A stretch of DNA of 64,000 nucleotides from Loki-b32 sp048941605 (GTDB taxonomy: Archaea; Asgardarchaeota; Lokiarchaeia; Sigyniarchaeales; SOKP01), in contig JBHLNL010000004.1 in assembly GCA_048941605.1 (NCBI GenBank), forward strand, positions 1-64,000, in the 5' to 3' direction. The notes under the pieces are model-generated. The model had not been told where the DNA came from and ran no database searches. It saw nothing but the letters and a program-made list of their open reading frames with translations. The position numbers and the translations under genes are program-made. Below, piece after piece: positions 52,220 through 62,608 of the stretch. Position 1 is the first letter of the stretch. Each line of letters opens with the position of its first letter.

Positions 52220-54472
52220 TTAAGTACGTTTGTATATAAATCGTTCCCAACTCTTTCTGGAAGGCATCTCTAAGGGCATATTTTTTCGCTTGCGAATTTC
52301 CATAATGAGATCTTCTTCCAAACTTGGAGGAACTTTTTCAAATCCTTTGAATTCATATCCAAAAAACGCCCTTCCCTGGGTAGAGCCCCTGATATCGTCA
52401 GCAATACCTATTGTTTCTGCAGCAGGAATTTGACCTTGGATTCTCACGTACTCTCCTTCAGGGATAACATTAGTAATTCTCCCTCTTCGTTTGGTTATGA
52501 TTGCAGTTACCCCTCCTTCTGTTCCTTGTGGAGTCTTTATATCAATTCTCTGGATTGGTTCAAAAAGATGATAACCAGCATCTAACATCGCTAAAGACAT
52601 AGCTGAAAACGCCATTCCTGCAATCTGTCCGTATTGAGTATGTCTGGGATCCTCATGAATTGTCATATCTGTAAAAACCACTTTAATTCCAGTAGCAGGT
52701 TCCTTTGCTATAATACAATTACCAACCCAATCTCTAAAAGCTGCAGATAAATAAGATTTTACACGATCAAATCGTTGAAGACCAGTTGCACCATTTACAA
52801 GTAAACTTCCTTGATATACGTCTACAATACGTCTTGCTTCTTTTGCATCCCAATTCGCTTCTTCTCTTAAAATCATTGCTCTATCTTTCTCATTTTGAAG
52901 ATCATTAACCTTACCAGTTTCAATTAAGTGTTCAGTTATTTCATCTAAGGGCTCTATATATAATAAAATCCGATTATGTGTGTTTGCAGATTTAGTATAA
53001 TATTCTGGACTTTTTTGTGTAATTTTTTCTCTATAAACGATTATTGGCTCTCCGATATTAATTTGGACTTGATTGTTTATTCTTTTTACTAAGATTTCAA
53101 TTTGGAGTGGATCTATTCCTGACAATATAAATTCACCTGACTCTTCGTCTCTTCTATATTCTGCTGTTGGATCTGCTTTAAGCCATTTGCTCACTACATC
53201 ATCCAATTTATCAATTTCATGCGGATCTTTCGGTTTAATGCTCCTGGAAACAACAGCTTCACAAGCGTAATGAATTTTTTCAAAAGAAGGTAATCTTTTC
53301 TTTACTTCTTTATCTTTAGGTACATCATTTGCTAACATGAAAGTTTCACCAGAAGGACAAATAAACCCAAATAGAGCAAACAAATTTCCTGCAGGAATCT
53401 TAGGAATGTCTAAAATATCAGTAATTTCCATAACACCTAATCTCTTCACTCGATTACTTGAATCACTATTTATTAAATAAATTGAATCCGTTTGATCAAA
53501 AGTACCTGAAAATACTCGCCCAATAAGCGTTGGTTGATAATTTCTCTTAGGATCAAGAAAAATTTTCGTAATCATCCCATATAATGGCCCTTTAGGGTCA
53601 CTACTTTGAAGTGCTTGACCAAGCTTTGAACTCAAATCACCACTCCATACATGAGGAATTCTATACTTAGCAGCAGAAACCGGATCAGGAAGATGATCTA
53701 CAATCATTCTTAGCATAGGCTCATCTAATGGTATATTATCTCTTAACCATTGAATATCACCTTCATTATACTTTTCAAAAACATCTTGTGGTTTCATGCC
53801 CTTTTCAAGTAAAATTTCATAAGTAAAACCCCATCCGTGTTTAGCTGAACCAACAGCAACGGAATTCTTTGCAAAATCTATACTCCAATCAGTTCCTTCA
53901 GGTCTTACTTTTCTAATTAAGTCATTGACTTCTCTAGTAATTTTGTCGATTTTTTCGAATGTTTCTTGAGGGCTAAGTTTTAATTCACTAATCAACCTAT
54001 CGACTTTATTGATAAAAAGAACTGGTTTACAATATTCTTCACCAACAGATAATCTAATATTAGTTTCAGTTTGAGTCATAACTCCTTCAAGGGCATCCAC
54101 TAATATTATTGCTCCATCAGATCCTCTAAGGGCACGAGAAACTTCACCAGTAAAGCTGATGTGACCAGGAGTATCATTAAGTTGGATAATATATGGCTCA
54201 TCATCCTCAGGTTTTCGGGGATCATTGAACGCTAGGAGCACCACAGAAGTAAAAATTGTTATACCTCTCTCCTGTTCCTCATCATCTGAATCTGTCATCT
54301 GAAGCTGGCCAGCATCTTCTGGTCTCATCAGTCCTGCTCTGCGTAGTAAATAATCAGTAGCTGTGGTTTTGCCATGATCAATATGGGCAGTTATACTGAA
54401 GATTCTTTTTTTATCATATGAGCCCTCAGTGACCAATTTAGCTATAGTCTCAGGGTTCTTTACTTTAACCAT
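52220..54472 (-). CDS. fusA: Translation elongation factor aEF-2 (non-canonical diphthamide loop)
   Basis: 750 residues, full archaeal EF-2. G domain motifs: AHIDHGKTTATDY, QLNDTPGHISFTGEVSRALRG in parts, INKVDRL. Domains II-V follow in order; the domain IV tip, where diphthamide is placed, reads IHEDPRHTQYGQIAGM, whereas canonical archaeal EF-2 has HEDxxHRGPAQxxP. The target His is still present at residue 611 (bases 52640-52642), but the flanking R-G-P-A is changed to T-Q-Y-G. Published work reports that several Asgard lineages lack diphthamide genes and have variant EF-2; this sequence agrees. No dph gene is in the window. Confidence 0.95.
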   Translation of the reverse strand: MVKVKNPETIAKLVTEGSYDKKRIFSITAHIDHGKTTATDYLLRRAGLMRPEDAGQLQMTDSDDEEQERGITIFTSVVLLAFNDPRKPEDDEPYIIQLNDTPGHISFTGEVSRALRGSDGAIILVDALEGVMTQTETNIRLSVGEEYCKPVLFINKVDRLISELKLSPQETFEKIDKITREVNDLIRKVRPEGTDWSIDFAKNSVAVGSAKHGWGFTYEILLEKGMKPQDVFEKYNEGDIQWLRDNIPLDEPMLRMIVDHLPDPVSAAKYRIPHVWSGDLSSKLGQALQSSDPKGPLYGMITKIFLDPKRNYQPTLIGRVFSGTFDQTDSIYLINSDSSNRVKRLGVMEITDILDIPKIPAGNLFALFGFICPSGETFMLANDVPKDKEVKKRLPSFEKIHYACEAVVSRSIKPKDPHEIDKLDDVVSKWLKADPTAEYRRDEESGEFILSGIDPLQIEILVKRINNQVQINIGEPIIVYREKITQKSPEYYTKSANTHNRILLYIEPLDEITEHLIETGKVNDLQNEKDRAMILREEANWDAKEARRIVDVYQGSLLVNGATGLQRFDRVKSYLSAAFRDWVGNCIIAKEPATGIKVVFTDMTIHEDPRHTQYGQIAGMAFSAMSLAMLDAGYHLFEPIQRIDIKTPQGTEGGVTAIITKRRGRITNVIPEGEYVRIQGQIPAAETIGIADDIRGSTQGRAFFGYEFKGFEKVPPSLEEDLIMEIRKRKNMPLEMPSRKSWERFIYKRT

Positions 54473-54687
54473 TATTTGTTCACGTCGTACAAATTATAAT
54501 TATTCATCTTGTTATAATTGAAGAAATAAATACTGGAAATGATAAAAATTTTATGAATTTCAGCTAAGAATAACCAATTCGATAATATTTCTGAATAAGT
54601 ACAAATTTATAATATCATACTCTATTAATATGTTAAATATTAAATTTGAGAAGAATAAGGAGTTTGGTTTTAAAAGAGTTTTTTGTA

Positions 54688-56010
54688 ATGAATCTTTCAA
54701 CTACGGTTGTGATATTCATTGCAACTTTAATTTTAGCATGGGTATGTATTAAAAGGAGAGATTTATTTTCTTGGCTTTTGGCATATATTTCAGCTATATC
54801 ATCCGAAATTTTTAGATTATTATCTCAAGAACAATATGATTCTTTAGAAATAATTGGGATTATTTTTTCGGCACTAAGTGTTCTGACATTTATTATTGCT
54901 GTATCGTATGAATATTATAGAACATTTTCAAAAACCACAGTTAGTTCTATAAGTAGTAGCGTAACACCTATGATTTTATTAATGTTTCAGCAACAATTAG
55001 CTTCACTAGGATTGCAGATAATAATTGCATCTTTACTAATCATTGCTTTATTCTTGAGTATTAGAATATATTTGAAAAAGAGAACACCTACTCATGCATT
55101 TATGTTTTTCATTTTATGTACTGGACTATTACAATTAATTGCTAGTCTTGTTAGAGATCAAGGGGTTCCGGGAGCAGAGGAATTTTTCGAATTTACTAGA
55201 ATTGTTATGGCGACTACAATGCTTATTACAGGAATTGTGGCTATTATTGAAGATAGAATTCTTAGATCAGAAAGCAAGTATCGATTAGCATATAATAGAG
55301 CTGAATTTTATAAAGATTTGTTTGTACATGATATAAACAATATTTTACAAAATTTACAATTTTCTTTAGAGATTATCTCTCAAAGATGCGAGGATTATGA
55401 AAAGCAAGAAGATATGCATGAATTACTAAAAATTGCAAAAGCTCAGGTGAATCGAGGGGCAGAATTAGGATTAAATGTAAAGAAACTTTCTGATTTGGAG
55501 ATAGGTGCAATTAAAAATAAGCCTATTAAATTGGATGAAATATTGGATCAAACAATTGGTGAGATAAAGACAAGATTCCCAGAAGAAGAGATTCAGATAG
55601 ATATAATTGGAAATCCCGAAAAAATACACGTAGATGCAAATGTACTTTTGGAAGATGTATTTAGAATAATTTTAAGCAACGCGATAAAATATAACATTAA
55701 TTCTATAAAAGAGATAAAAGTCAAAATTTCTAAAGACCTGAAAGATTTTGGTTCTAATGTAAAAATAGAATTTATTGATAATGGTGTTGGAATACCAGAT
55801 AGTATGAAAAAAAGTATCTTCCAACCAGTTTATAAAAAGACTAAGGATTTTAAGAGAATAGGATTAGGATTGCTATTAGTGAATGCAGTTATAGGAAATT
55901 TATCTGGAAAAGTATGGGTTGAAGATAAAGTTCGGGGGGATCATACTAAGGGAAGTAAAATTATTGTCCTAATACCTGAAGCTCTTGGAATTTTAGATAT
56001 AGAAAGGTAG
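54688..56010 (+). CDS. Membrane histidine kinase
   Basis: About 440 residues. Five or six hydrophobic helices form the N-terminal half (no recognisable extracellular sensor). The kinase core follows: H-box YKDLFVHDINNILQNL with the phospho-acceptor His, N-box IILSNAIKYN, G1 IDNGVGIPDS and G2 RIGLGLLLVNAV, a complete HisKA/HATPase pair of the archaeal, bacterial-derived type. No response regulator adjoins it; it may act through an orphan. ATG 54688 is chosen because it starts directly before the first helix; TTG 54646 lies upstream in frame. The 3' end overlaps the convergent CCA gene by 18 bases. Confidence 0.88.
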   Translation: MNLSTTVVIFIATLILAWVCIKRRDLFSWLLAYISAISSEIFRLLSQEQYDSLEIIGIIFSALSVLTFIIAVSYEYYRTFSKTTVSSISSSVTPMILLMFQQQLASLGLQIIIASLLIIALFLSIRIYLKKRTPTHAFMFFILCTGLLQLIASLVRDQGVPGAEEFFEFTRIVMATTMLITGIVAIIEDRILRSESKYRLAYNRAEFYKDLFVHDINNILQNLQFSLEIISQRCEDYEKQEDMHELLKIAKAQVNRGAELGLNVKKLSDLEIGAIKNKPIKLDEILDQTIGEIKTRFPEEEIQIDIIGNPEKIHVDANVLLEDVFRIILSNAIKYNINSIKEIKVKISKDLKDFGSNVKIEFIDNGVGIPDSMKKSIFQPVYKKTKDFKRIGLGLLLVNAVIGNLSGKVWVEDKVRGDHTKGSKIIVLIPEALGILDIER

Positions 56011-57450
56011 AATAATATTTTTCAAAATATGTATCGCTTTTTTTCCTATAGAATTTATTGTGTTCAATGCAGTTGAGATATTAACTATCTTCAAATTATC
56101 GGGTATTTTATCCTTAACAAATTCTTTTAGAAAATTAGAAAAATTATAATATTCTCTTAAAGTTTTTACCCATAAGAAACCTTCTTTTTCGAAAAATTCT
56201 GGATTTTTTTTTTTAAACTTAATAACATGTTTTTTTTCTGTAATTGGGGGTCCTTTACGATTATAGGCTTTAGAGATTGTAGGGTTTTCACAATAAAGCG
56301 CTAGACAATACTGGTTCTTGTCGTCTTCAAAATACATTTCAAAAATGATCAAACTAAAACGTTCAACATGAGAAAATTCTTTTTCTCCATTAGCTTTAAT
56401 ACTTTCTCCTAGTGAATATAATTTATCTCTATTAATGGTATAATGGATTTTGGGATCAGTATTTTGTAATTCAATAACAAAAATTTTGGAGAGAAGTGGA
56501 TCTTCTTTATATGATAAATTAATTTCTGGAATGGGTCTAATATTAAAAAATTCTGGACTTGGTTTTTTTAAAAATTCATTAACTTTTTGATTACAATATT
56601 TATACGCTCTTTCGGATATTGCTGAAGCAACATTTCGGTTTTTATCAACAGGATCTATGATGATAAGATAGTCATTTTGAAAATGGACGATTTCATTTAA
56701 TTCTTCTTTAGTTCTGTTATAATAATCTAAAGGATTCTTTTTTAATTTATCAAAATTATTAAAAAGATTTGTCAAATCATTGAAATAATAAATTAATAAT
56801 TCAGCGCTATAGCCTATGAACCCAATTTTACCTATTGCGCTTTTATCACCATAGCTATAACAAGATTTAAAAAACTGCTTTAAAAGCCTTATATCATTTT
56901 TTTGTTTTGATGTCAACTCATCTCTTACGAAGTATCCATGCCAAGGAGACCTATCAACCGCAGTAATAGGCCCACTCTCTTTAATATATTCTAAATCTAA
57001 ATCAAAATATAAAACAATATCAATTTTTATCTTTATATTTTTTAAAATATAATCCACTGTTACATAGGGATGCTCAGCATACAAAAGACGTGGGTTATGA
57101 AATTCATTTCCCCTAAGACTATTGAGAATCCAATTATTACATAAATTTAAAAAGTCTTTTTTTGAATGCTTTTTTAATTTAGACTTACTAAGACCCTTAT
57201 AATTTGACTCAAATTGACTATAATCTAATCCAATAAAGAGATCAATATCAAAATCATTTTTTAATTGTGTTTGTTTGATGCCAGTTGAACCTTGAGGTTC
57301 TATTTTTGTATAATTTATTTCTAATTCTTTTGCCTTCTTATCTAACAACTCTTTTATTCTCTCGGTTATTTTGTTAATTAAAGCTATTTCTTCTTGAGTT
57401 GGAGTAATTTCTTTTAATACTTCACTTAAAATATTATTAATTTTAGTCAT
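55993..57450 (-). CDS. cca: CCA-adding tRNA nucleotidyltransferase, archaeal class I
   Basis: About 485 residues. The class I signature is seen: QGSTGIKQTQLKNDFDIDLFI in parts, with the metal-binding Asp pair, and VDRSPWHGYFV for the second domain. It repairs or synthesises the 3' CCA of tRNA without a template. The start used is ATG 57448-57450, since MTKINNILSEVLKEITPTQEE is the family's N-terminus. A 24-codon extension to 57522 has no family similarity and would overlap infB. A TATA box 29 bases before this ATG supports a leaderless transcript. Confidence 0.93.
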   Translation of the reverse strand: MTKINNILSEVLKEITPTQEEIALINKITERIKELLDKKAKELEINYTKIEPQGSTGIKQTQLKNDFDIDLFIGLDYSQFESNYKGLSKSKLKKHSKKDFLNLCNNWILNSLRGNEFHNPRLLYAEHPYVTVDYILKNIKIKIDIVLYFDLDLEYIKESGPITAVDRSPWHGYFVRDELTSKQKNDIRLLKQFFKSCYSYGDKSAIGKIGFIGYSAELLIYYFNDLTNLFNNFDKLKKNPLDYYNRTKEELNEIVHFQNDYLIIIDPVDKNRNVASAISERAYKYCNQKVNEFLKKPSPEFFNIRPIPEINLSYKEDPLLSKIFVIELQNTDPKIHYTINRDKLYSLGESIKANGEKEFSHVERFSLIIFEMYFEDDKNQYCLALYCENPTISKAYNRKGPPITEKKHVIKFKKKNPEFFEKEGFLWVKTLREYYNFSNFLKEFVKDKIPDNLKIVNISTALNTINSIGKKAIHILKNIILPFYI

Positions 57451-57471
57451 AAGATACTTGAGTATATTCTT

Positions 57472-57482
57472 TTTTTTTATAT
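57472..57482 (-). promoter_or_regulatory. TATA box for cca
   Basis: Minus-strand sequence atataaaaaaa lies about 29 bases before the ATG at 57450, the spacing expected for a leaderless archaeal mRNA. It also explains why the longer frame to 57522 is unlikely to be the start. The site is just upstream of the infB stop, so cca can be transcribed on its own. Confidence 0.5.
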
Positions 57483-57506
57483 GATCTGAGAAGGCTGTTA
57501 TGAAAC

Positions 57507-59312
57507 TTACATACCCCACCAAGGGTGAGTTGTTTTTCGCATGATAGTGATAAAGTCTCTTAAAGCTTCCTTTTGATCTGTAGCTAATTCATCAATAAAT
57601 TTTCCCATTAATTGTCTAACATGAGATTCAGGGATATTAACGTAAAGGGTTTCATCTTTTTCTAAATCTCTACCAATTTCAATACCACGAATAGATATTG
57701 CGACTTCTGAATCTTTAGGTGCTCTTTCAAGAGTTTGACCTTTGTCTTGAATTTGATGAACTCTCCTCATTCTTTTACCTTTGTCAGTTATTAATGGAAC
57801 TTTTGGATATAAAGTGCCAGCTTCAACATGAACTCCAAAAACAGCAGGATCAGAATTTCTAAATATAAAATCTGGAAGCATTTTAATTTTTGCTGGTAAA
57901 ATAAGTTCACTTAGTCCTTTTGCTGTGTCTTCTGCTTTTCTCGTTTCTGCATATTCAATATATTCTTCTAATAATCGATATATAACATTATTTGTGAAAA
58001 TTCTAATATTATCATTTATAGCTTGTTCATTAGCTTCTGGTAATATTGGAACATTAAAACCTAAAACAGCTGCAGAATATGGATCCAATTGCCTTACAAT
58101 ATTTGCATTAATGATATCTTCTTTTTTTATTGGACCTACATCAGCAACACTGATTTTTACTCCATTTTTAGTAAAATGGTTTTCCAAGGCTTCTAGAGAC
58201 CCTAAAGTATCCGCTTTTAACACAACTCCTGCTTTATCAGTTTTTATTCTAATACTTTCTACTTCAGATTCGATTTCTCCATAAACTTGTTCCTCTTCTG
58301 AGGGGTCTATAATACCTCTAAATGGAGAACCTGCTACAACATCATCTATATTAGGTGCAAGAATTTTAATACCAGCAGCAGCACTAATAACATCGACAGA
58401 ATCAAATTTTTGTCTTGGATCTCTAATTTCATCTAATGGTTTAGGTGTTAACAAGGCTCTTACTTTCGATTTAATAGGTTTTTCTAATCCTCCTACAATA
58501 AACTCGTCCCCTTTATTAATTATCCCATCATATATTAGGACATCCATCGTTTTTCCTTGACCTTTCTCCTTTTTAACTTCTAGGACAACTCCTTTAGCAG
58601 CTCCTTCAGAAAATTTAAGATTTGCAGTTAAGTATTGTTGTACTAATCCCATTAATATTAATAAAAGTGTTGAAATTCCTTCCCCTGTTTTACCACTTGT
58701 AGGTACTATTGCAATTTTTTTAGTAAAATCTTTTATTTTATCATACCGATCAATTCCTTTGAAACCTTCCTCTAGAAAATTACCAATAATACCTAGGATT
58801 TTTTCATCAAGGAAATCTTTAACATGTGGTTTTTGAGAATTATATGAATCGAGGAAATCTGCGTCTTTTTTTGATTTCCATCCAGAAATTCTATCAATTT
58901 TATTAGCAGCAATAACAAAAGGTGTTTTTCTCTCCCGCAAAATCCGAACAGATTCCCAAGTTATAGGCATTGTTCCAGCAGTAACATCTATAACTAAAAT
59001 TGCGATATCTGCCACAGCACCTCCCCTTCTCCGCAGATTTAAAAAAGCCGCATGACCTGGAGTGTCAACCACTAAGATACCAGGAAGTTTTATTTCCTTT
59101 TCAGCAAATTCTTGTTTTGATTTTCTTAAAAATTCTTTTATATCTTGTGTTGGAAAATAAGAAGCGCCAATATGTTGGGTAATTCCCGCAGCCTCTCTTT
59201 GTTGAACTACAGTACCTCTAATATAATCTAAGATTGTGGTTTTTCCATGGTCTATATGGCCAAGTATACAGACAATTGGAGCTCTAATTATCTTGTTTTC
59301 TTCTTCAGTCAT
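57507..59312 (-). CDS. infB: Translation initiation factor aIF5B (IF2 family)
   Basis: 601 residues, the normal archaeal size without the bacterial N-terminal extension. G motifs: VCILGHIDHGKTTILDY, VDTPGHAAFLNLRRRGG, AANKIDRIS. Domain II, the long linker helix and domain IV follow (GSLEALENHFTKNGVKISVADVG, FRNSDPAVFGVHVEAG). The factor joins subunits and places initiator tRNA. The protein ends with MRKTTHPWWGM, a typical aromatic tail. The ATG follows GTGATA. cca follows it downstream on the same strand. Confidence 0.96.
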   Translation of the reverse strand: MTEEENKIIRAPIVCILGHIDHGKTTILDYIRGTVVQQREAAGITQHIGASYFPTQDIKEFLRKSKQEFAEKEIKLPGILVVDTPGHAAFLNLRRRGGAVADIAILVIDVTAGTMPITWESVRILRERKTPFVIAANKIDRISGWKSKKDADFLDSYNSQKPHVKDFLDEKILGIIGNFLEEGFKGIDRYDKIKDFTKKIAIVPTSGKTGEGISTLLLILMGLVQQYLTANLKFSEGAAKGVVLEVKKEKGQGKTMDVLIYDGIINKGDEFIVGGLEKPIKSKVRALLTPKPLDEIRDPRQKFDSVDVISAAAGIKILAPNIDDVVAGSPFRGIIDPSEEEQVYGEIESEVESIRIKTDKAGVVLKADTLGSLEALENHFTKNGVKISVADVGPIKKEDIINANIVRQLDPYSAAVLGFNVPILPEANEQAINDNIRIFTNNVIYRLLEEYIEYAETRKAEDTAKGLSELILPAKIKMLPDFIFRNSDPAVFGVHVEAGTLYPKVPLITDKGKRMRRVHQIQDKGQTLERAPKDSEVAISIRGIEIGRDLEKDETLYVNIPESHVRQLMGKFIDELATDQKEALRDFITIMRKTTHPWWGM

Positions 59313-59427
59313 ATATTATCACGATTCCTAATTTATGTATCCAAAAGATTCTTACGATTCTTATAGTATAAATTATGCAGTATAAGATTAGAATTTTATT
59401 TTAAAATTATCGAGGAAAAGTATCGGT

Positions 59428-62301
59428 TTATTTGCTATTAAGAAAGGGTTTTAAATATTGAGCTGTAAAAGAACTATTATTTTTAATAATTTCTTCAGGA
59501 ACACCCATTTCTACAATATAACCTCCCTTTTCACCACCTTCAGGACCAAGATCAATAATATAATCTACTGATTTTATAATATCCATGTTATGTTCGATAA
59601 TTATTACCGTATTACCTTTATCCACTAATTTTTGAAGAACTTTTAGTAGATAATTAATATCAAAAGAACTAAGCCCAGTTGTGGGTTCGTCTAAAATATA
59701 TAGTGTATTTCCTGTACTCGTTTTTCTCAATTCTCTCGCAATTTTTAATCTTTGTGATTCTCCTCCACTTAAAGTGGTGGAAGATTGACCTAATTCTAAA
59801 TAACCCAAGCCAACATCTACTACTGTTTTTAGTGTCCTTTTTAGATACGGAATAGTGTCAAAAAATTCTAAAGCTTGATGAAACGTCATTTTGAGTACAT
59901 CATAGATGGATTTTCCATGATATTTGATATCTAATGTCTCAGAATTATAACGTTTACCTTTACATAAATCACACTTTATATATACATCTGGTAAGAAATA
60001 CATTTCTTTAAGTATATATCCTGTACCTTTACATTTTTTGCAGTGCCCTGATTTTGTGTTAAAACTAAATCTTCCTTTTTTATAACCTCTTTCTTTAGAG
60101 TCAGGTAATTCCGCAAAAATTTCTCTAATATAATCCAATGCTTTAGTATATGTAGCTGGAACTGATCTTGGAGTTCTTCCTATAGGTGATTGATCAATAT
60201 TTATGATTTTATCAATCCTTTCAAAACCAATAATTTTTTCAAATTTCCCTTGAGTTACTTTTGAACTGCGAGTATTAATTAAGTTATGAAGCCCTTTATA
60301 TAAACAATCAATTATTAGACTAGTTTTTCCTGCTCCAGAAACACCAGTAATGCAAGTAAATACTCCTAAAGGGATTTCAACATTAATCTTTTTTAAATTA
60401 TTTTCTTCTGCTCCTATTATTTCAATGCTTTCCTTATTTACTTTTCTTCGTTTCTTTGGAACTTCAATCTTTTTTTTCCCAGATAAATAATCTCCAGTTA
60501 ATGTACTTGAATTAATTATCGTGTCTATTGGGCCTTCAGCTACTATTTCTCCCCCTCGTTCTCCTGCTAAAGGGCCCAAATCAATAATATGATCTGCGCT
60601 GCGAATTATTGCATCATCATGTTCAACAACTATTACTGTGTTGCCTAAATCTCTTAACTTTTTTAACATATTAATAAGACGTGAGATATCTCTTTGATGC
60701 AGTCCGATACTAGGCTCATCTAAAACATATAAAACTCCTACTAAGCTAGATCCTAATTGAGTTGCTAATCTTATTCTTTCTGCTTCTCCTACTGATAAAG
60801 TATCTGAACGACGATTTAATGAAATATAATCTAATCCAACATTTTCAAGAAATGACAATCGATCGAATATTTCCTTTAACACTTCTTTAACAATTTCCTT
60901 CTCCGTCTCATTTAATTGTAATTTTTTAAAAAATTTTAATGAATCTTTTACAGATAATGCAGATAACTCAGCGATGTTGAGTTTATCAACCGTTACTGAC
61001 AGACTTTCTGGTTTCAATCTTTGCCCATTACAATGAGGACAGTCTATCCTATTCATAAAACCTTCATAGACATCACGAGCCCACTCCGAACGTGTTTCCA
61101 TATATCTCCTGTGAAGAATTGGAATGATACCCTCAAAAGGTCTTTTAACTTGCCATGAAGATTTAAATTCTCCATTATGATTTCTATATTCATTATTATC
61201 ACTTTCAAAACGAAAGTTAATTGTTTCATTTTCAGATCCAAATAGTATTTTATGGAGTTTCTTAGGGTCAATATCTTTTAGTGGAGTTTTATCGGTGTTA
61301 AATCCATAATGCTGGGCTACTTGAATTATAGTCTGCCATGAATAACCATTGTCAGATCCAAATCCAGGAATATCTCGAATCGGTGTTTCTTCTAAGGTAA
61401 CATCTAAATCAGTTCCCAACAATAAACCATAATCAAATTCCATAACATTACCTAATCCACTACAATATTTGCAGCTTCCATGAGGAATGTTAAAAGAAAA
61501 CATTTTATGATCTAATGGGGGAAAAGAGATTCCACAATCAATACAAGCAAGATGCTCAGAATAAATAATTTCCCCTTTATCAATAATTTCTACTGTGACT
61601 AAACCATCTGTTAATTCTAATGCCGTTTCAATTGCATCAGCAAGTCTTGTCTTAATATCTTTTCGCATTACTAATCTATCAATTACCACATTGATATTAT
61701 GTTTGACGTTTTTTTCCATAGAGATGTCTTCATCCAATGTATATTGAATTCCATCAATTTCAACTCTCACATATCCTTGCTTCTTTAAGTCTTGTAGAAG
61801 TTCTTTATACTCTCCTTTTCTATCTCTTATAACCGGAGCTTTAATTACAAATTTTTGATTTTCATCAACAGATTCTAATACTTGTTGAATAATTTGCTGT
61901 GGTGTCTGTGGCTTTATTTCTTTTCCACAATTTGGACAATGTGGAATACCAATATTAGCAAATAGTAATCTATAGTAATCATATATCTCGGTTACGGTAC
62001 CAACAGTACTTCTTGGATTTTTTGAAAGTGGTTTTTGCTCAATTGCGATCGCTGGAGATAATCCTTCGATTGAATCTACATCAGGTTTATCCATTTCTCC
62101 TAGAAATTGTCTAGCATAACTTGATAATGACTCAAGGAATCTACGTTGTCCTTCAGCATATAGAGTATCCATTGCTAAACTACTCTTTCCACTTCCACTA
62201 ATTCCTGTAATTACAACTAGTTTATTTCGCGGAATTATAACATCTATGTTTTTTAAGTTATTCTGCCTTGCTCCTTTAATAATGATTGAATTCTGACTCA
62301 T
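59428..62301 (-). CDS. uvrA: Excinuclease ABC subunit A (UvrA)
   Basis: 957 residues, complete. Two ABC ATPase modules: Walker A GISGSGKSS near residue 33 and GVSGAGKTS in the second half, with signature loops LSVGEAERIRLATQLGS and LSGGESQRLKIARELR. Zinc modules show as CPNCGKEI, CIDCG...CKYC, CPHCNGQRL and CKKCKG...CDLCKG. UvrA recognises bulky DNA damage and loads UvrB. It is a bacterial repair gene and rare in archaea outside a few lineages, so transfer is probable. UvrB and UvrC are not in this window. A TATA box and a palindrome lie upstream. Confidence 0.97.
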   Translation of the reverse strand: MSQNSIIIKGARQNNLKNIDVIIPRNKLVVITGISGSGKSSLAMDTLYAEGQRRFLESLSSYARQFLGEMDKPDVDSIEGLSPAIAIEQKPLSKNPRSTVGTVTEIYDYYRLLFANIGIPHCPNCGKEIKPQTPQQIIQQVLESVDENQKFVIKAPVIRDRKGEYKELLQDLKKQGYVRVEIDGIQYTLDEDISMEKNVKHNINVVIDRLVMRKDIKTRLADAIETALELTDGLVTVEIIDKGEIIYSEHLACIDCGISFPPLDHKMFSFNIPHGSCKYCSGLGNVMEFDYGLLLGTDLDVTLEETPIRDIPGFGSDNGYSWQTIIQVAQHYGFNTDKTPLKDIDPKKLHKILFGSENETINFRFESDNNEYRNHNGEFKSSWQVKRPFEGIIPILHRRYMETRSEWARDVYEGFMNRIDCPHCNGQRLKPESLSVTVDKLNIAELSALSVKDSLKFFKKLQLNETEKEIVKEVLKEIFDRLSFLENVGLDYISLNRRSDTLSVGEAERIRLATQLGSSLVGVLYVLDEPSIGLHQRDISRLINMLKKLRDLGNTVIVVEHDDAIIRSADHIIDLGPLAGERGGEIVAEGPIDTIINSSTLTGDYLSGKKKIEVPKKRRKVNKESIEIIGAEENNLKKINVEIPLGVFTCITGVSGAGKTSLIIDCLYKGLHNLINTRSSKVTQGKFEKIIGFERIDKIINIDQSPIGRTPRSVPATYTKALDYIREIFAELPDSKERGYKKGRFSFNTKSGHCKKCKGTGYILKEMYFLPDVYIKCDLCKGKRYNSETLDIKYHGKSIYDVLKMTFHQALEFFDTIPYLKRTLKTVVDVGLGYLELGQSSTTLSGGESQRLKIARELRKTSTGNTLYILDEPTTGLSSFDINYLLKVLQKLVDKGNTVIIIEHNMDIIKSVDYIIDLGPEGGEKGGYIVEMGVPEEIIKNNSSFTAQYLKPFLNSK

Positions 62302-62325
62302 TTTTATGACTAATTTTTATAATCA

Positions 62326-62335
62326 TTTATAAAAC
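62326..62335 (-). promoter_or_regulatory. TATA box for uvrA
   Basis: Minus-strand gttttataaat sits about 29 bases before the uvrA ATG at 62301, matching leaderless archaeal promoters. No ribosome binding site occurs between. Inferred. Confidence 0.45.
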
Positions 62336-62381
62336 AAAAATTTCATGTTTTTATTTTAAAATCCTCAAATATTGTATTTTT

Positions 62382-62394
62382 ACCCCTAAGGGGT
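62382..62394. promoter_or_regulatory. GC-rich palindrome upstream of uvrA
   Basis: ACCCCT-A-AGGGGT is a perfect 6-bp inverted repeat around one base. It stands out because the surrounding 300 bases are about 80 percent A/T. It is 50-60 bases upstream of the uvrA TATA box, where an activator or repressor could bind. It may also be simple chance; no second copy is seen in the window. Confidence 0.35.
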
Positions 62395-62608
62395 CTTGAT
62401 TTTCTAATCATAAGCTCAATTTGATTGGAAAATTTAAAATTAATAATAAACGATCGGCAATAGGCGATTTTTTTTAAACAATTATATAATTAAATATAAA
62501 TATTAAGGAAAAATTCCGAGTTTTTATTACAAACAAAAAAATTCATTTTTCCTTAGATAATAAAGTGTAGAAAAAAGTGTAAAAAATATTTAATTTAGAG
62601 AGGAAGTT

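Noticed and set aside
57451..57522. 24-codon N-terminal extension of the CCA-adding enzyme
   Set aside because: It overlaps the end of infB, includes the TATA box, and has no similarity to the start of the family.
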